DNA of 64,000 bases from Nitrososphaerota archaeon (GCA_026708305.1 JAPOVD010000009.1:43992-107991); one strand, 5' to 3'; counted from the first letter of the stretch, positions 55,539-64,000 are shown. Numbers and translations are program-made. The notes: generated by a model not told the origin, from the letters alone.

Positions 55539-56147
55539 ATGCATGAAATCATAATATACATAATTGTATTTTTAATTAGTGTATTTTTTATATTATTATT
55601 ACAAATTAGAAAAAGCGATCAATACAAATTTAATATTAATAATAAAATGTATTTAAAAACTAAGCAAAATTTTATAAAGAAAATGATAGGTAGAATAAAC
55701 AATTCTAATCTTATTTATACTGATAAATTAAAACTATTAAACAAATACAACAAAAATTTGAGTGACGCATACAATGAAACAAAATTTGAAGACAAAAATA
55801 GTGATGTTACTGCAGATAAAATTAAATCTATTATAGATGAACGTTTTTTAAAATTTGAAGACAAAAATAGTGATGTTACTGCAGATAAAATTAAATCTAT
55901 TATAGATGAACGTTTTTTAAAATTTGAAAATCAACTACTAGAAATAAGAAAAAAATCAAATATAATAAATCCAGCTTATGCAAATAACAAAAAAAATATT
56001 ATTGATAGAAATTGTACAGAAAAAAAAGAATATAAAAACCAGCCAATAGAAAAAAATGATAAAATAAATTATGATGACGAAGTGAAAAAAATCAAATCAG
56101 AAATAATTGAAACTCTATCCAAATTGGATGAAATAGAAATTGAATAA
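55539..56147 (+). CDS. Uncharacterised membrane-anchored protein with a tandem repeat
   Basis: A 202-residue protein. Residues 4-23 form one hydrophobic helix, and the remainder is highly charged and helical, probably a coiled-coil-like stalk facing the cytoplasm. Two identical 23-residue units beginning with KFEDKNSDVTADKIKS are encoded by an exact 69-base duplication. I do not recognise the family. It starts on the base after the L37e stop and overlaps rpiA by 8 bases, so it belongs to the LSm-L37e-rpiA operon. Confidence 0.7.
   Translation: MHEIIIYIIVFLISVFFILLLQIRKSDQYKFNINNKMYLKTKQNFIKKMIGRINNSNLIYTDKLKLLNKYNKNLSDAYNETKFEDKNSDVTADKIKSIIDERFLKFEDKNSDVTADKIKSIIDERFLKFENQLLEIRKKSNIINPAYANNKKNIIDRNCTEKKEYKNQPIEKNDKINYDDEVKKIKSEIIETLSKLDEIEIE
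55781..55928 (+). repeat. 69-base exact tandem duplication
   Basis: Copies at 55781-55849 and 55850-55918 are identical in all 69 bases, and a third partial copy continues for about 10 more bases before diverging. The unit is 23 codons, so the reading frame is kept. Exact identity at the DNA level means a recent event. It duplicates a charged helical segment. Confidence 0.95.
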
Positions 56148-56823
56148 TTCTTTTGTTGATGCGTTAACAAACATATCAAAAGATGCATTAAAATTTATCA
56201 CAAATGATTCAATTATCGCTTTAGGTAGTGGTAATGCAGCAACCATATTCACTAAAACATTATCAAAATTTGTAAACACGAGCAAAATTAGAATAAAAAT
56301 AATTCCTACATCATTACAAATAAAATTAATTATTGAAAAAAACCCTGAGGCGCAGCTTATGGAATCAAGTTATCTAAATGAGGTAGATATTATGTTTGAT
56401 GGAGCAGATCAAATAGATAGTCAAAAAAATTTAGTAAAAGGTGGTGGTGGCGCATTACTAAGAGAAAACATATTGATGAACATGGCTAAAAAAGTTATTA
56501 TCATTGCAGATAGTTCTAAATTTGTTAACAAATTGAATACAAATATACCAATAGAGATTCATCAATCAGCTAGAGAATATGTCATAAAGAAATTAATCGA
56601 AATAAAAGGCGCACCATTACTTCGTGTTGCGGCAAAAGGATATCCTGTAATAACAGAAAACGGAAACATAATAATAGATTGTAATTTTGATGAAATAGAT
56701 AATCCACAAAAACTTTCGAAAGAAATAATTAGCATAGCTGGAGTATTAGAAGTAGGTATTTTTAAGAAAAAACCAGATGTTATATATAAAGCTAATCTAG
56801 ATGGGAGTTTTGATATTCTGTAA
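56140..56823 (+). CDS. rpiA: Ribose-5-phosphate isomerase A
   Basis: RpiA interconverts ribose-5-phosphate and ribulose-5-phosphate. The 227-residue protein has IIALGSGNAATIFTK, the DGADQIDSQKNLVKGGGGALLREN block with the catalytic and phosphate-binding residues, and IADSSKFVNKL. It probably starts with the TTG at 56140, which overlaps the upstream gene by 8 bases. Together with the fused epimerase and transketolase at 2-4 kb it completes the pentose phosphate interconversions. Its 3' end overlaps the convergent amidohydrolase by 32 bases. Confidence 0.95.
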   Translation: MNNSFVDALTNISKDALKFITNDSIIALGSGNAATIFTKTLSKFVNTSKIRIKIIPTSLQIKLIIEKNPEAQLMESSYLNEVDIMFDGADQIDSQKNLVKGGGGALLRENILMNMAKKVIIIADSSKFVNKLNTNIPIEIHQSAREYVIKKLIEIKGAPLLRVAAKGYPVITENGNIIIDCNFDEIDNPQKLSKEIISIAGVLEVGIFKKKPDVIYKANLDGSFDIL

Positions 56824-58207
56824 TACATCGTTTAATTATTTTTCCATATCCACTAGTTCCAACAACCTTAAAATTATCAGCGATTATCTTACCTCGTAAT
56901 AATGTTTTAATTGGCCAGCCTTTTAATTTCATATCATCATAAACACCATAATCAGAATAACCACCAAAATCAATATCTTGTACTTTTATTTCTTTTTTTA
57001 GATCTACTAATGTGATATCAGCATCAGAATTTTTTTGTAATGAACCTTTATTTGGATGCATGCCAAAAATTTTAGCTGTGTTAGTGCTAGTTAATTTAAC
57101 TAGTTGAAATAATGATATTTTGTTTTTATTTATGCCTTCACTTAATAATATAGATAAATATGTTCCCAAACCTGGGAACCCTGCTAATGAATCCCAAATA
57201 TTCTTGCCGATTTTAAGATCTAATTTGTTAGCCACGTGATCAGTACCAATTGTATCAATTTCATTATTACTCAACGAATTCCAGATATAATTGACATCAC
57301 GTATGGATCTAATAGGAGGCATAACTTTTGCTTTATAATCATGATATGTATCATAAGACAATGTTAGATAATGAGGGCATGTCTCGACATAAATTTTAGT
57401 TCCTTTTTTTTTCTCTTGCATTATTTGTTTCATTGCAAAAATAGATCCAATATGTACAAAATACAATATACAATTAAATTCTCGTGCTAATTCAGAAATA
57501 TTTTTTATTGCTAATGCTTCTGAGCTTCCAGATCTACAAGTAGACCATGTTTTTAATCCATCGGTGTTTTTAGATCTAGCTCGTTTTTCGTTATGATAAC
57601 ATAATTCATGATCTTCAGCATGTACTAAAACAGGACAATTAAATAACGCAGCCTTTTTTATCACATATTTGATGAGATCATAATTCATTTCCACTATAGA
57701 TTCTTGAATAGTATTTGTTGTTGTATCCATGTCCATATGTATTTTTCCTGTTCCAGATCCCAAATTCAAATATAGTTTAAAAGACATCACGTCATGATTA
57801 ATACAGTAGCTGATTTCATCTGCTTGTTGTTCATTAAATATAGATGCATGTATTGAATAATCAGTATAATGAGAATTAGAAGATATTGATAAATTAGATG
57901 GCAATACATCAGAAAATAATTTTGTAGTTCGAAACATTCTCATAATTGATGTAATACCTCCAATTGCAGCTACATGAGATTCTGTAGATGCAGCTTGTTT
58001 AATTGGAGAATAAACCCCATAATGAACATGTGGATCAATTACTCCTGGTATTGAAATCAGTCCTGTAGCGTTTATTTTGATGTCACATTGCGGATTGTCG
58101 TTTGTGATAGATATTATTTTTCCCTCATCAATAACAATGTTTTTTTCTATTATTTTATTTGGTAAAACAATGTGAGAATTAGTTATGATCACATCATAAG
58201 TAGGCAT
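56792..58207 (-). CDS. Cyclic amidohydrolase (dihydroorotase/hydantoinase family)
   Basis: A metal-dependent amidohydrolase of about 470 residues. The metal motif is DPHVHYGVYSP, the carboxylated lysine is in SFKLYLN, histidines lie in LVHAEDHELC and VHIG, and the late aspartate in GTDHVAN. The C-terminal GYSDYGVYDDMKLKGWPIKTLLRGK resembles hydantoinases and dihydropyrimidinases more than short dihydroorotases. Dihydroorotase remains possible, since pyrimidine synthesis genes are otherwise only partly present here. The ATG at 58207 (MPTYDVII) suits the family; the frame reaches 58228. It overlaps rpiA by 32 bases at the 3' end. Confidence 0.82.
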   Translation of the reverse strand: MPTYDVIITNSHIVLPNKIIEKNIVIDEGKIISITNDNPQCDIKINATGLISIPGVIDPHVHYGVYSPIKQAASTESHVAAIGGITSIMRMFRTTKLFSDVLPSNLSISSNSHYTDYSIHASIFNEQQADEISYCINHDVMSFKLYLNLGSGTGKIHMDMDTTTNTIQESIVEMNYDLIKYVIKKAALFNCPVLVHAEDHELCYHNEKRARSKNTDGLKTWSTCRSGSSEALAIKNISELAREFNCILYFVHIGSIFAMKQIMQEKKKGTKIYVETCPHYLTLSYDTYHDYKAKVMPPIRSIRDVNYIWNSLSNNEIDTIGTDHVANKLDLKIGKNIWDSLAGFPGLGTYLSILLSEGINKNKISLFQLVKLTSTNTAKIFGMHPNKGSLQKNSDADITLVDLKKEIKVQDIDFGGYSDYGVYDDMKLKGWPIKTLLRGKIIADNFKVVGTSGYGKIIKRCITEYQNSHLD

Positions 58208-58259
58208 ATACATATAAAATAAATTCATAAATAAATACTAAATTATAGTTTCATATTTA

Positions 58260-58331
58260 GGGCCGGTGGTTTATTGGTATAATGCTACGTTCGCAACGTG
58301 GAGGTAGAGGGTTCAATTCCCTTCCGGTCCA
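58260..58331 (+). tRNA. tRNA-Ala (CGC)
   Basis: A 72-base cloverleaf: acceptor GGGCCGG/CCGGUCC with the G3-U70 alanine marker, anticodon stem CUACG/CGUGG with loop UUCGCAA giving anticodon CGC, T loop UUCAAUU, discriminator A. It is the second alanine tRNA in the window. Confidence 0.95.
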
Positions 58332-58367
58332 TTAACTATATTATATCCATTATAGAACTATTCACAA

Positions 58368-58718
58368 ATGAAAGTTTTTAATTCAAAAATAGCAGCAGAA
58401 GAATATATGTCAAATCATACATTAACTTTTTCTACTCCAGAATTAACCTTATTACGATACTCATTTTGGCTTGGAGATATAGTCCCAGATCCAAAAGATA
58501 AAGAAAAAACAATACCAAGGCTGATGACATATTTAGAAGAAAAAAGCGAAAACACAGTTGTAAATATTATTGATGACGATAAATACGTACCAAGTGGAGC
58601 TGTAAAAAAGATAGGTACTAATATGAATAATGACATTAAGTATTGCCCAGAATGTGGGAAAGATAATTCAATACAAGCAAGGTTTTGTATAGAATGCGGT
58701 AAAAATCAAGAAGAGTAA
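58368..58718 (+). CDS. Zinc-ribbon protein, function unknown
   Basis: A 116-residue protein with a C-terminal zinc ribbon: CPECGKDNSIQARFCIECGK (CxxC-x12-CxxC). The N-terminal 75 residues form a small acidic domain that I do not recognise. Single C-terminal zinc ribbons like this often bind protein or nucleic acid. It is one of three zinc-ribbon genes within 2.1 kb. Confidence 0.75.
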   Translation: MKVFNSKIAAEEYMSNHTLTFSTPELTLLRYSFWLGDIVPDPKDKEKTIPRLMTYLEEKSENTVVNIIDDDKYVPSGAVKKIGTNMNNDIKYCPECGKDNSIQARFCIECGKNQEE

Positions 58719-58730
58719 AATATAACGAAA

Positions 58731-59258
58731 CTAAACTTTCTTACCACACTTTGTACAAAATTTAGCACGTGGTCGTAGTGACATGCCACAGGAACCACAT
58801 TTTTTTGTTGATTGTAGAGATTGTAAAGAAGGATCAGGAGTAGGAAGTGTTCCGACATTAGAAAAATCATTTTTTGAAGATATTATGTTTGGAGGAGCTC
58901 CAACAGGATTTTGTGTTGTTCCTAGTTGTTGATGTTGAAAATTATTAAAATTAGAACCAAAGTTTTTAGACGTGTTTGTCATGAGTCCAGGAGATTGTGT
59001 AGCACCTATATTCTTAGCGTTTGGTATTTTGTCAATTGCTTTTTTAATTTCAAATATTACTTTGATTGACAAAAACTCTAATGCAGAATATGCTACTACA
59101 TAATCACCTAATTTTTTGAAGAAATCGTTGTCGCTAATTTGATCATTTTTATAAAGCGTGTTTGCGTCTAAAAACGTTTCATAATAATTTTGTGTTTGAT
59201 TAAATAAATCATTAAGTTTTTCTGTTAATAAATTTAAGGTATCAACAATATCAGACAT
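58731..59258 (-). CDS. Zinc-ribbon protein with helical N-terminal domain
   Basis: The 175-residue protein has an N-terminal helical region (about residues 1-75), a Pro/Asn/Ser-rich linker (about 80-145), and a C-terminal zinc ribbon CGSCGMSLRPRAKFCTKCGKK. The ribbon closely resembles those of the two neighbouring proteins. Function unknown. It faces the zinc-ribbon gene at 58368 convergently with a 12-base gap. Confidence 0.75.
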   Translation of the reverse strand: MSDIVDTLNLLTEKLNDLFNQTQNYYETFLDANTLYKNDQISDNDFFKKLGDYVVAYSALEFLSIKVIFEIKKAIDKIPNAKNIGATQSPGLMTNTSKNFGSNFNNFQHQQLGTTQNPVGAPPNIISSKNDFSNVGTLPTPDPSLQSLQSTKKCGSCGMSLRPRAKFCTKCGKKV

Positions 59259-59303
59259 ATACGGAATAACTTAGTTAATTATTAATAGTTTTATTTAGTT
59301 TGT

Positions 59304-59633
59304 TTAGTTTTCCAATATTTTATTAATCATATTCCTGAATGATTCTTTAGATGCAGCTCCTACTTGTTGGTTGATTAGTTTCCCTTTATTAAATATTAAT
59401 AATGTTGGTATACTGAAGACGTTATATTTAGATGCCAATTCATTAGATTCATCAACATTAACTTTAACGAAGTTAATTTTTCCATCATATTCTGCAGCCA
59501 ATTCCTCAACAACAGGACCAATCATTCTACATGGACCACACCATTCAGCCCAGAAATCTACAAATACAGGTAGTGATGAATTAATTACTAACGATTCCCA
59601 ATTTTCCATATCTTTGACTTTTATGATTGACAT
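59304..59633 (-). CDS. trxA: Thioredoxin
   Basis: A 109-residue thioredoxin with the active-site WCGPC (residues 31-35) in FVDFWAEWCGPCRM, the buried FVKVNVDESNELASKYNV region and the cis-proline loop SIPTLLIFNKGK. It reduces disulfides in the cytosol, including those of peroxiredoxins such as the one at 23.6 kb. Length is normal. Confidence 0.97.
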   Translation of the reverse strand: MSIIKVKDMENWESLVINSSLPVFVDFWAEWCGPCRMIGPVVEELAAEYDGKINFVKVNVDESNELASKYNVFSIPTLLIFNKGKLINQQVGAASKESFRNMINKILEN

Positions 59634-59724
59634 AACCTAGATAATCTATTACACATCTAAATATGTTTTTGTTATTCAAAGTTAAAATTCAAGTATATAT
59701 ATCAATAATTTTATAATAGAAAAG

Positions 59725-60429
59725 ATGTCAGAATTAAAAATTAAGAAATTACGTGGATCTGGAGGCTACGTAATGGCCAAGATCAGTGAAGACGAACAAC
59801 AAAAAGGAAATTTAGGCGGTCCAGATTTATTTTTAGCGCCTTTAGCACGATTAGATTCAATAAAGATTTCAAAATATTATTGCAATGTATGTGAAAAAGA
59901 CTATCAAGGAGCTCCAAAAATAGAATTCAGTAATCCAAATGAAGAAGTAGCTGAAAATTTATTACTAATAGAAAAGGGTCAATATATTTGTAATGAATGT
60001 TCTTCTATAATTGCAGAATATAGAGAATTTAGAAAGCCAAAAGATAATAACAATGTAGGAAATGCAATAAGTGAAGAAGTGAGATCAGACAATATTTCAG
60101 AACAATCAATAAAAAAAAATGGAGATAAAGATAACGTATCATTTAATTCTATAATAGGAATGTATGTCTATGATGAAAATGCAATTAAAATTGGAATAGC
60201 TAAACAAGTAGGGATAGATTCTTCACAGTCAATAGTTTTAGCAGTAGCTAAAGAAGATGGCACAACAACCACTATAAATTGGAACAGAATTAAAAAAATA
60301 GGCGAAATCATTATGTTAAGTGATGATAAAATAGAAAATAATACTTCACATTTAAAATGCAGTAATTGCAATTTTATTAATAAACAAGGTTCAAAATTTT
60401 GTGAAAAATGTGGAACAAATGTTAGCTAG
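59725..60429 (+). CDS. PRC-barrel protein with two zinc ribbons
   Basis: A 234-residue protein. The first half has a treble-clef-like pair CNVCEKDYQG and CNECSSII; residues about 140-200 form a PRC-barrel-like beta domain with IGMYVYDENAIKIGIAKQVG; the end has a zinc ribbon CSNCNFINKQGSKFCEKCG. PRC-barrel domains occur in the archaeal division protein CdvA, but the rest of CdvA is not seen here. I infer a role as an adaptor protein but cannot name it. It lies 10 bases upstream of the signal peptidase gene. Confidence 0.75.
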   Translation: MSELKIKKLRGSGGYVMAKISEDEQQKGNLGGPDLFLAPLARLDSIKISKYYCNVCEKDYQGAPKIEFSNPNEEVAENLLLIEKGQYICNECSSIIAEYREFRKPKDNNNVGNAISEEVRSDNISEQSIKKNGDKDNVSFNSIIGMYVYDENAIKIGIAKQVGIDSSQSIVLAVAKEDGTTTTINWNRIKKIGEIIMLSDDKIENNTSHLKCSNCNFINKQGSKFCEKCGTNVS

Positions 60430-60439
60430 TTAGTCACAT

Positions 60440-60949
60440 ATGAAAAATTGCATAGTATCAAAAAAATCTCTGAAAGATATCATATTAGTCGTTGTGATTA
60501 TTTTTGCCATATGGATATTCATGCAAATAATTTTTGGCACGTATAATCCATTTTATGTAGTGTCAAGTGGAAGTATGATGCCGGAATTACAAGTTTTTGA
60601 TGTTTTAGTAGTACAAGGCAATTATGACTTTAAGAAAGTAGAAACAGGAGACATAATAGTTTTCGATAAACCTATAAGCCTCGATAGAGCGATAGTGCAT
60701 CGTGTAAGTTCTATTATTAACGACGAGCCAAAAGTTATTAAAACAAAAGGAGATGCAAATATAGCATCCATACCAGGAGTGGATTTTCCAATAACAGAAT
60801 CAGAATATAGAGGTAAAGTAATCTATGTAATACCACATATAGGACATATTATAAGATTTTTGGCTCCACCAATTAATTATATAATAGTAACAGTGATAAT
60901 AATATGGATGATCTATAATAAGATATTTAAGAAAAAAAAGAAATGCTAA
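60440..60949 (+). CDS. Signal peptidase I (archaeal type)
   Basis: A 169-residue membrane-bound protease that cuts signal peptides from secreted proteins. The N-terminal helix (residues 13-32) is followed by the catalytic serine motif SSGSMMPEL with S45, and by RAIVHRVSS with H87. Archaeal enzymes use Ser and His, with an aspartate, not the bacterial lysine. A second membrane helix near the C terminus ends in a lysine-rich tail. It is probably in an operon with the PRC-barrel gene. Confidence 0.93.
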   Translation: MKNCIVSKKSLKDIILVVVIIFAIWIFMQIIFGTYNPFYVVSSGSMMPELQVFDVLVVQGNYDFKKVETGDIIVFDKPISLDRAIVHRVSSIINDEPKVIKTKGDANIASIPGVDFPITESEYRGKVIYVIPHIGHIIRFLAPPINYIIVTVIIIWMIYNKIFKKKKKC

Positions 60950-60993
60950 AATTTTAACATAAGTTAATTACGAAAAATTAGATCAAAAAATAA

Positions 60994-62505
60994 TTAGTTT
61001 TTTGTGTTTGGTATTTTGAAAACACGTTTGAAGTAGTCAGAATACACGTCTGTTTCTTTATCATCGTAGTCAACGCCGGCTAATTTTTTAGCCAAGTTTT
61101 TTTTATATATTAATTGCATTTGTTTTGCTATTTGAATTCTTTGTGCTTGTGGAGAGCCAGCGCCATGCATAGATTCTGTTAAGTAACCTACAGCGTTTCT
61201 TCCAAGTGTCATGTTTTCTATCAATCTTAAAATGCGCATTCTATCTTCTACATCTATTCCGTTTCTGCCAACTAGATATTTTCTTAATATAGGACCGATC
61301 TCACTATTCTTAAAATCTTTTTCTGAAGGCATAGTAACAACTAGTCCACCTGCAATATCTTGTGCCAATCTACCAATTTCATATGGAAATCTTGTTACAT
61401 TATGTTTACAAACTTGAGCTAACATGTCATCATTTAGCCATACTCCTGATTTCATTTTTTGTGCTTGATATGACGATGCAATTCCAGCAGCGTATATAGA
61501 CTCGTTCAGATGAGTCATTTCTATAAGTTTATCTTTAATATGAGATGTTTTTGATAATCCGTTATAATCTGCAATTGCTGCTGCTGCACCTATAAGTACA
61601 TCTCCCAATCCAGTTTTACAAACATAGCTACGTCTATGATAACAGGTAAATCTTTCTATTAACATGGACGCAAATTCATGTTCTCCATACATGAATATTT
61701 TATCCCATGGAATTAACACGTTATCAAAAATTATTATTGCTTCTTGACCTGCAAATTTTGTGTTTCCAGGATCGATGTCACCTCCTTCGGCACTTCTTGT
61801 GTCACAAGATTGTCGTCCATATATGTAAGTGATTCCTTTTGCATCAACTGGTATAGCACCCACAATTGCATAATCTTTATCATTTTCAGTTAATCTGACT
61901 GTTGGCATAATAATGATCCAATGCGAATTAATACAACCAGTTTGGTGTGCTTTAGATCCTTTGATTATTACACCTTCATCATTCTTTTCAACCACATGTA
62001 CAAATAAATCAGGATCAGTTTGTTCTGACGGTGTTTTGCTCCTATCACCTTTAGGATCAGTCATTGCACCTCCAATAACAAGATTTTCTTCTTGCATCAT
62101 TTTTATGAAGTCTATTAATTTACTATGGTATTTCGTTTTATATTTTTGATCTATTTCTATTGTGACAGAGTGAAGAGCATTAAGTGCATCCATACCAACA
62201 CATCTTTGGAAGCATGTACCTGTATTTTGTCCCATTTTACGTTGCATTTTATTTTGTAAAACTAGATCAGCTGCGCTTTCAGCTATATGTAAAAAACGAT
62301 TAACTTTTTTTCCAGATATTGATGAATTAGCTGTAGCCAATTCCTCCTCACGAATAGCAAGATCGTAAGTTTCTGCAACTGCATTTATAGATGGTTTTAT
62401 AATTGGATTTTCTGTTGGTTCTTTAATTAATTCACCAAAAAGATAGACTTTAATATTTCTATTTTTTAGGCTGTTTATATAATCTTCTCCTGTTTTTATT
62501 ACCAT
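60994..62505 (-). CDS. 4-Hydroxybutyryl-CoA dehydratase
   Basis: This radical-forming flavoenzyme converts 4-hydroxybutyryl-CoA to crotonyl-CoA in the 3-hydroxypropionate/4-hydroxybutyrate cycle. The family's cluster ligands are visible as CFQRC (C98 and C102 counted from the ATG at 62505), H290 in CYHRRSYVC, and C296. In the known clostridial enzyme, as I recall, the last two ligands are one residue further apart. The frame extends to 62556, but the ATG at 62505 (MVIKTGEDYI) fits the family. It lies beside the acyl-CoA synthetase gene, consistent with the pathway. Confidence 0.93.
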   Translation of the reverse strand: MVIKTGEDYINSLKNRNIKVYLFGELIKEPTENPIIKPSINAVAETYDLAIREEELATANSSISGKKVNRFLHIAESAADLVLQNKMQRKMGQNTGTCFQRCVGMDALNALHSVTIEIDQKYKTKYHSKLIDFIKMMQEENLVIGGAMTDPKGDRSKTPSEQTDPDLFVHVVEKNDEGVIIKGSKAHQTGCINSHWIIIMPTVRLTENDKDYAIVGAIPVDAKGITYIYGRQSCDTRSAEGGDIDPGNTKFAGQEAIIIFDNVLIPWDKIFMYGEHEFASMLIERFTCYHRRSYVCKTGLGDVLIGAAAAIADYNGLSKTSHIKDKLIEMTHLNESIYAAGIASSYQAQKMKSGVWLNDDMLAQVCKHNVTRFPYEIGRLAQDIAGGLVVTMPSEKDFKNSEIGPILRKYLVGRNGIDVEDRMRILRLIENMTLGRNAVGYLTESMHGAGSPQAQRIQIAKQMQLIYKKNLAKKLAGVDYDDKETDVYSDYFKRVFKIPNTKN

Positions 62506-62561
62506 GTAAATACAATAATGTTCTAATATAAATATTCTAAAAACATAAACCAACAATATAT

Positions 62562-64000
62562 TTAAATACTCATTCTCACATCTAAAATTTTACAACCGAT
62601 GCCTTTTTTTAGTACTTTAATTGGATTTAGATCAAGCTCACTAATTTCTTCAAAATCATCCACTAGTTGTGAAAGTCTTTGTATATATTCAGATAATATT
62701 TTGATATCAGATTGTGGCATTCCACGTATTCCATATAATATTTTTTTTACTTTAATCGAATCTATCATTAAGTCAGCTTCTTTATTTGTAATAGGAGTAA
62801 GCTGGAATGTTACATCTTTAAAAACTTCAACATATATTCCTCCCATTCCTAACATGATAACATTTCCAAAACCTGGCTCTCTTTTTGATCCTAATATCAT
62901 TTCATGACCATTATTGATCATTTCTGTTATTAATATTCCACAAATTACAGCTTTATTATTATATTTTTTAACATTTTTGATTATTGTGTCAAACGCAATT
63001 ATTGCTTCTTGATCATTTTTAATTCCTATTTTAACTCCTTTAGCATCAGATTTATGTATAATTTGTGGAGATGCTATCTTCATAACAACTGGGTAGCCAA
63101 TTTTTTTTGCAATTTTAGTTACTTCATTTTTTGTTTTTGCTAGTTTACTTTTTGGTAATTTAAATCCATATGCACGTAATATTTCTTGTCCTTCTTCTTC
63201 CAAAAGATTTTTCCTTCCGTCGTTTTTGGCTTTTTTGATAATCCTCTTGACTTTATCTTTATTAACTACATATTTAGTAATTTTTCCATTTGTTGTTTTT
63301 ATCCATTTAACAAAGTTTACCATAGTTTGTAATGTTCGAACTGCATCTTCAGAATAATTATAATATGGTATGTTCCCTGCCATTAAAATTTCTTTGTTTT
63401 TTTTACCTTCATCTAAACCCATTAAACTAGCTAATACGGTTTTTTTATATTTTTTTGATTTTTGTACTATAACATTTGCAAGTTCATCATAATTCAACGT
63501 TGCAGATGGAGTACACATAACAATTACCGATCCAACATTTTTATGAGAAAGTATTAAATCTAAAACTATTTTGAATCTTTCGTGATCTGCATCCCCTACT
63601 AGATCAATTGGGTTGCGAGAGCTTCCCCATGGAGGTATAGTTTCATTTATTTGTGGCCGTATAGTACTTATATCAGCCATTTTAATTTTAAATTTAGAAC
63701 ATGCATCAGTAGATATTATTGCAGGACCTCCAGCATTAGAAAGTATCACTAAATCACCTTTAAGTGGCAATGGTTGTTTTGAGAAAGCAGTAGAATAGTC
63801 AAACAATTCTTGTATTGTGTCTACTCTAATGGCTCCAGATTGTTTTAATACAGCATCATATATTTTATCAGAACCCATTATTGCTCCAGTATGAGACATA
63901 GCTGCTTTAGCTCCTTCAGGACTTCTACCTGATTTCAATACCAATATCGGTTTCTTGATTTTATTTTTTTTAGTTATGTTATTACAAACAGCAATAAATT
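62562..64000 (-). CDS. ADP-forming acyl-CoA synthetase, probable 4-hydroxybutyryl-CoA synthetase, truncated
   Basis: About 479 residues are visible and the frame stays open past the window edge. The first visible part belongs to the CoA-ligase region with KSGRSPEGAKAAMSHTGAIMGSDKIYDAVLKQSGAIR and LSNAGGPAIISTDACS, the typical ADP-forming acetate-CoA ligase segments. The C-terminal part is an ATP-grasp domain with SPQIIHKSDAKGVKIGI. It ends 56 bases before the dehydratase start on the same strand. Its neighbour supports 4-hydroxybutyrate as substrate; another acyl substrate is possible. The N-terminal CoA-binding domain is missing from the window. Confidence 0.9.
   Translation of the reverse strand, partial: FIAVCNNITKKNKIKKPILVLKSGRSPEGAKAAMSHTGAIMGSDKIYDAVLKQSGAIRVDTIQELFDYSTAFSKQPLPLKGDLVILSNAGGPAIISTDACSKFKIKMADISTIRPQINETIPPWGSSRNPIDLVGDADHERFKIVLDLILSHKNVGSVIVMCTPSATLNYDELANVIVQKSKKYKKTVLASLMGLDEGKKNKEILMAGNIPYYNYSEDAVRTLQTMVNFVKWIKTTNGKITKYVVNKDKVKRIIKKAKNDGRKNLLEEEGQEILRAYGFKLPKSKLAKTKNEVTKIAKKIGYPVVMKIASPQIIHKSDAKGVKIGIKNDQEAIIAFDTIIKNVKKYNNKAVICGILITEMINNGHEMILGSKREPGFGNVIMLGMGGIYVEVFKDVTFQLTPITNKEADLMIDSIKVKKILYGIRGMPQSDIKILSEYIQRLSQLVDDFEEISELDLNPIKVLKKGIGCKILDVRMSI

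Overview
The window is archaeal and points to an ammonia-oxidising Nitrososphaerota (Thaumarchaeota) of the Nitrosopumilus type. Archaeal markers are TBP, MCM, GINS, both RFC subunits, Alba, aIF6, an aIF5B-type IF2, LSm, ABCE1, and ribosomal proteins L7Ae, S28e, L24e and L37e. The lineage is suggested by a biotin-dependent acyl-CoA carboxylase and the pair 4-hydroxybutyryl-CoA dehydratase plus ADP-forming acyl-CoA synthetase, which belong to the 3-hydroxypropionate/4-hydroxybutyrate carbon-fixation cycle, and by an 11-gene complex I lacking nuoEFG. Base composition is very A+T rich (about 30% G+C by eye). Genes are packed tightly, with many 4-base overlaps, convergent overlaps and TTG starts. 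I saw no insertion sequence, prophage, integrase or CRISPR array.

Layout. 1-3.8 kb: the end of tbp, then a leftward pentose-phosphate operon in which the transketolase N-terminal subunit is fused to ribulose-phosphate 3-epimerase. 4-12.3 kb: an M17 aminopeptidase, a lone 5S rRNA, ABCE1, a Trm5-like methyltransferase, RimI, a site-2-type protease, a LarA-like protein, PyrE and two tRNAs. 12.3-23.5 kb: prenyl synthase and the nuoABCDHIJKMLN operon. 23.6-27.6 kb: peroxiredoxin and the acyl-CoA carboxylase operon. 27.7-33.5 kb: RfcL with three uncharacterised genes, an inositol-phosphatase-family enzyme, two tRNAs, ArgH and a MIP18-family protein. 33.5-38.3 kb: the succinate dehydrogenase operon, a divergent PadR-type regulator with palindromes between them, Alba, and a decayed HEAT-repeat-like gene next to tRNA-Ala.

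38.4-48.9 kb: a ferredoxin/flavodoxin reductase-like enzyme, IlvE, MCM, GINS, RfcS, a ferredoxin, aIF6, HisRS and archease. 49-56.8 kb: IF2, Ndk, L24e, S28e and L7Ae on the minus strand with a phosphohexomutase; then PurU, a creatininase-family enzyme, LSm, L37e, a protein with a fresh tandem duplication, and RpiA. 56.8-64 kb: a cyclic amidohydrolase, three zinc-ribbon proteins, thioredoxin, signal peptidase, and the two 4-hydroxybutyrate genes. The last of these runs off the window.

The metabolic genes fit an autotroph: carboxylation and 4-hydroxybutyrate activation for carbon fixation, complex I and succinate dehydrogenase for respiration, and transketolase, transaldolase, RPE and RPI for making pentoses. 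I found no clear undescribed multi-gene system. The most notable observations are the transketolase-epimerase fusion, the paired palindromes between sdhA and the PadR gene, a HEAT-like pseudogene with readable remnants, genes that stop inside antisense tRNA genes, and a divergent LarA-like protein.
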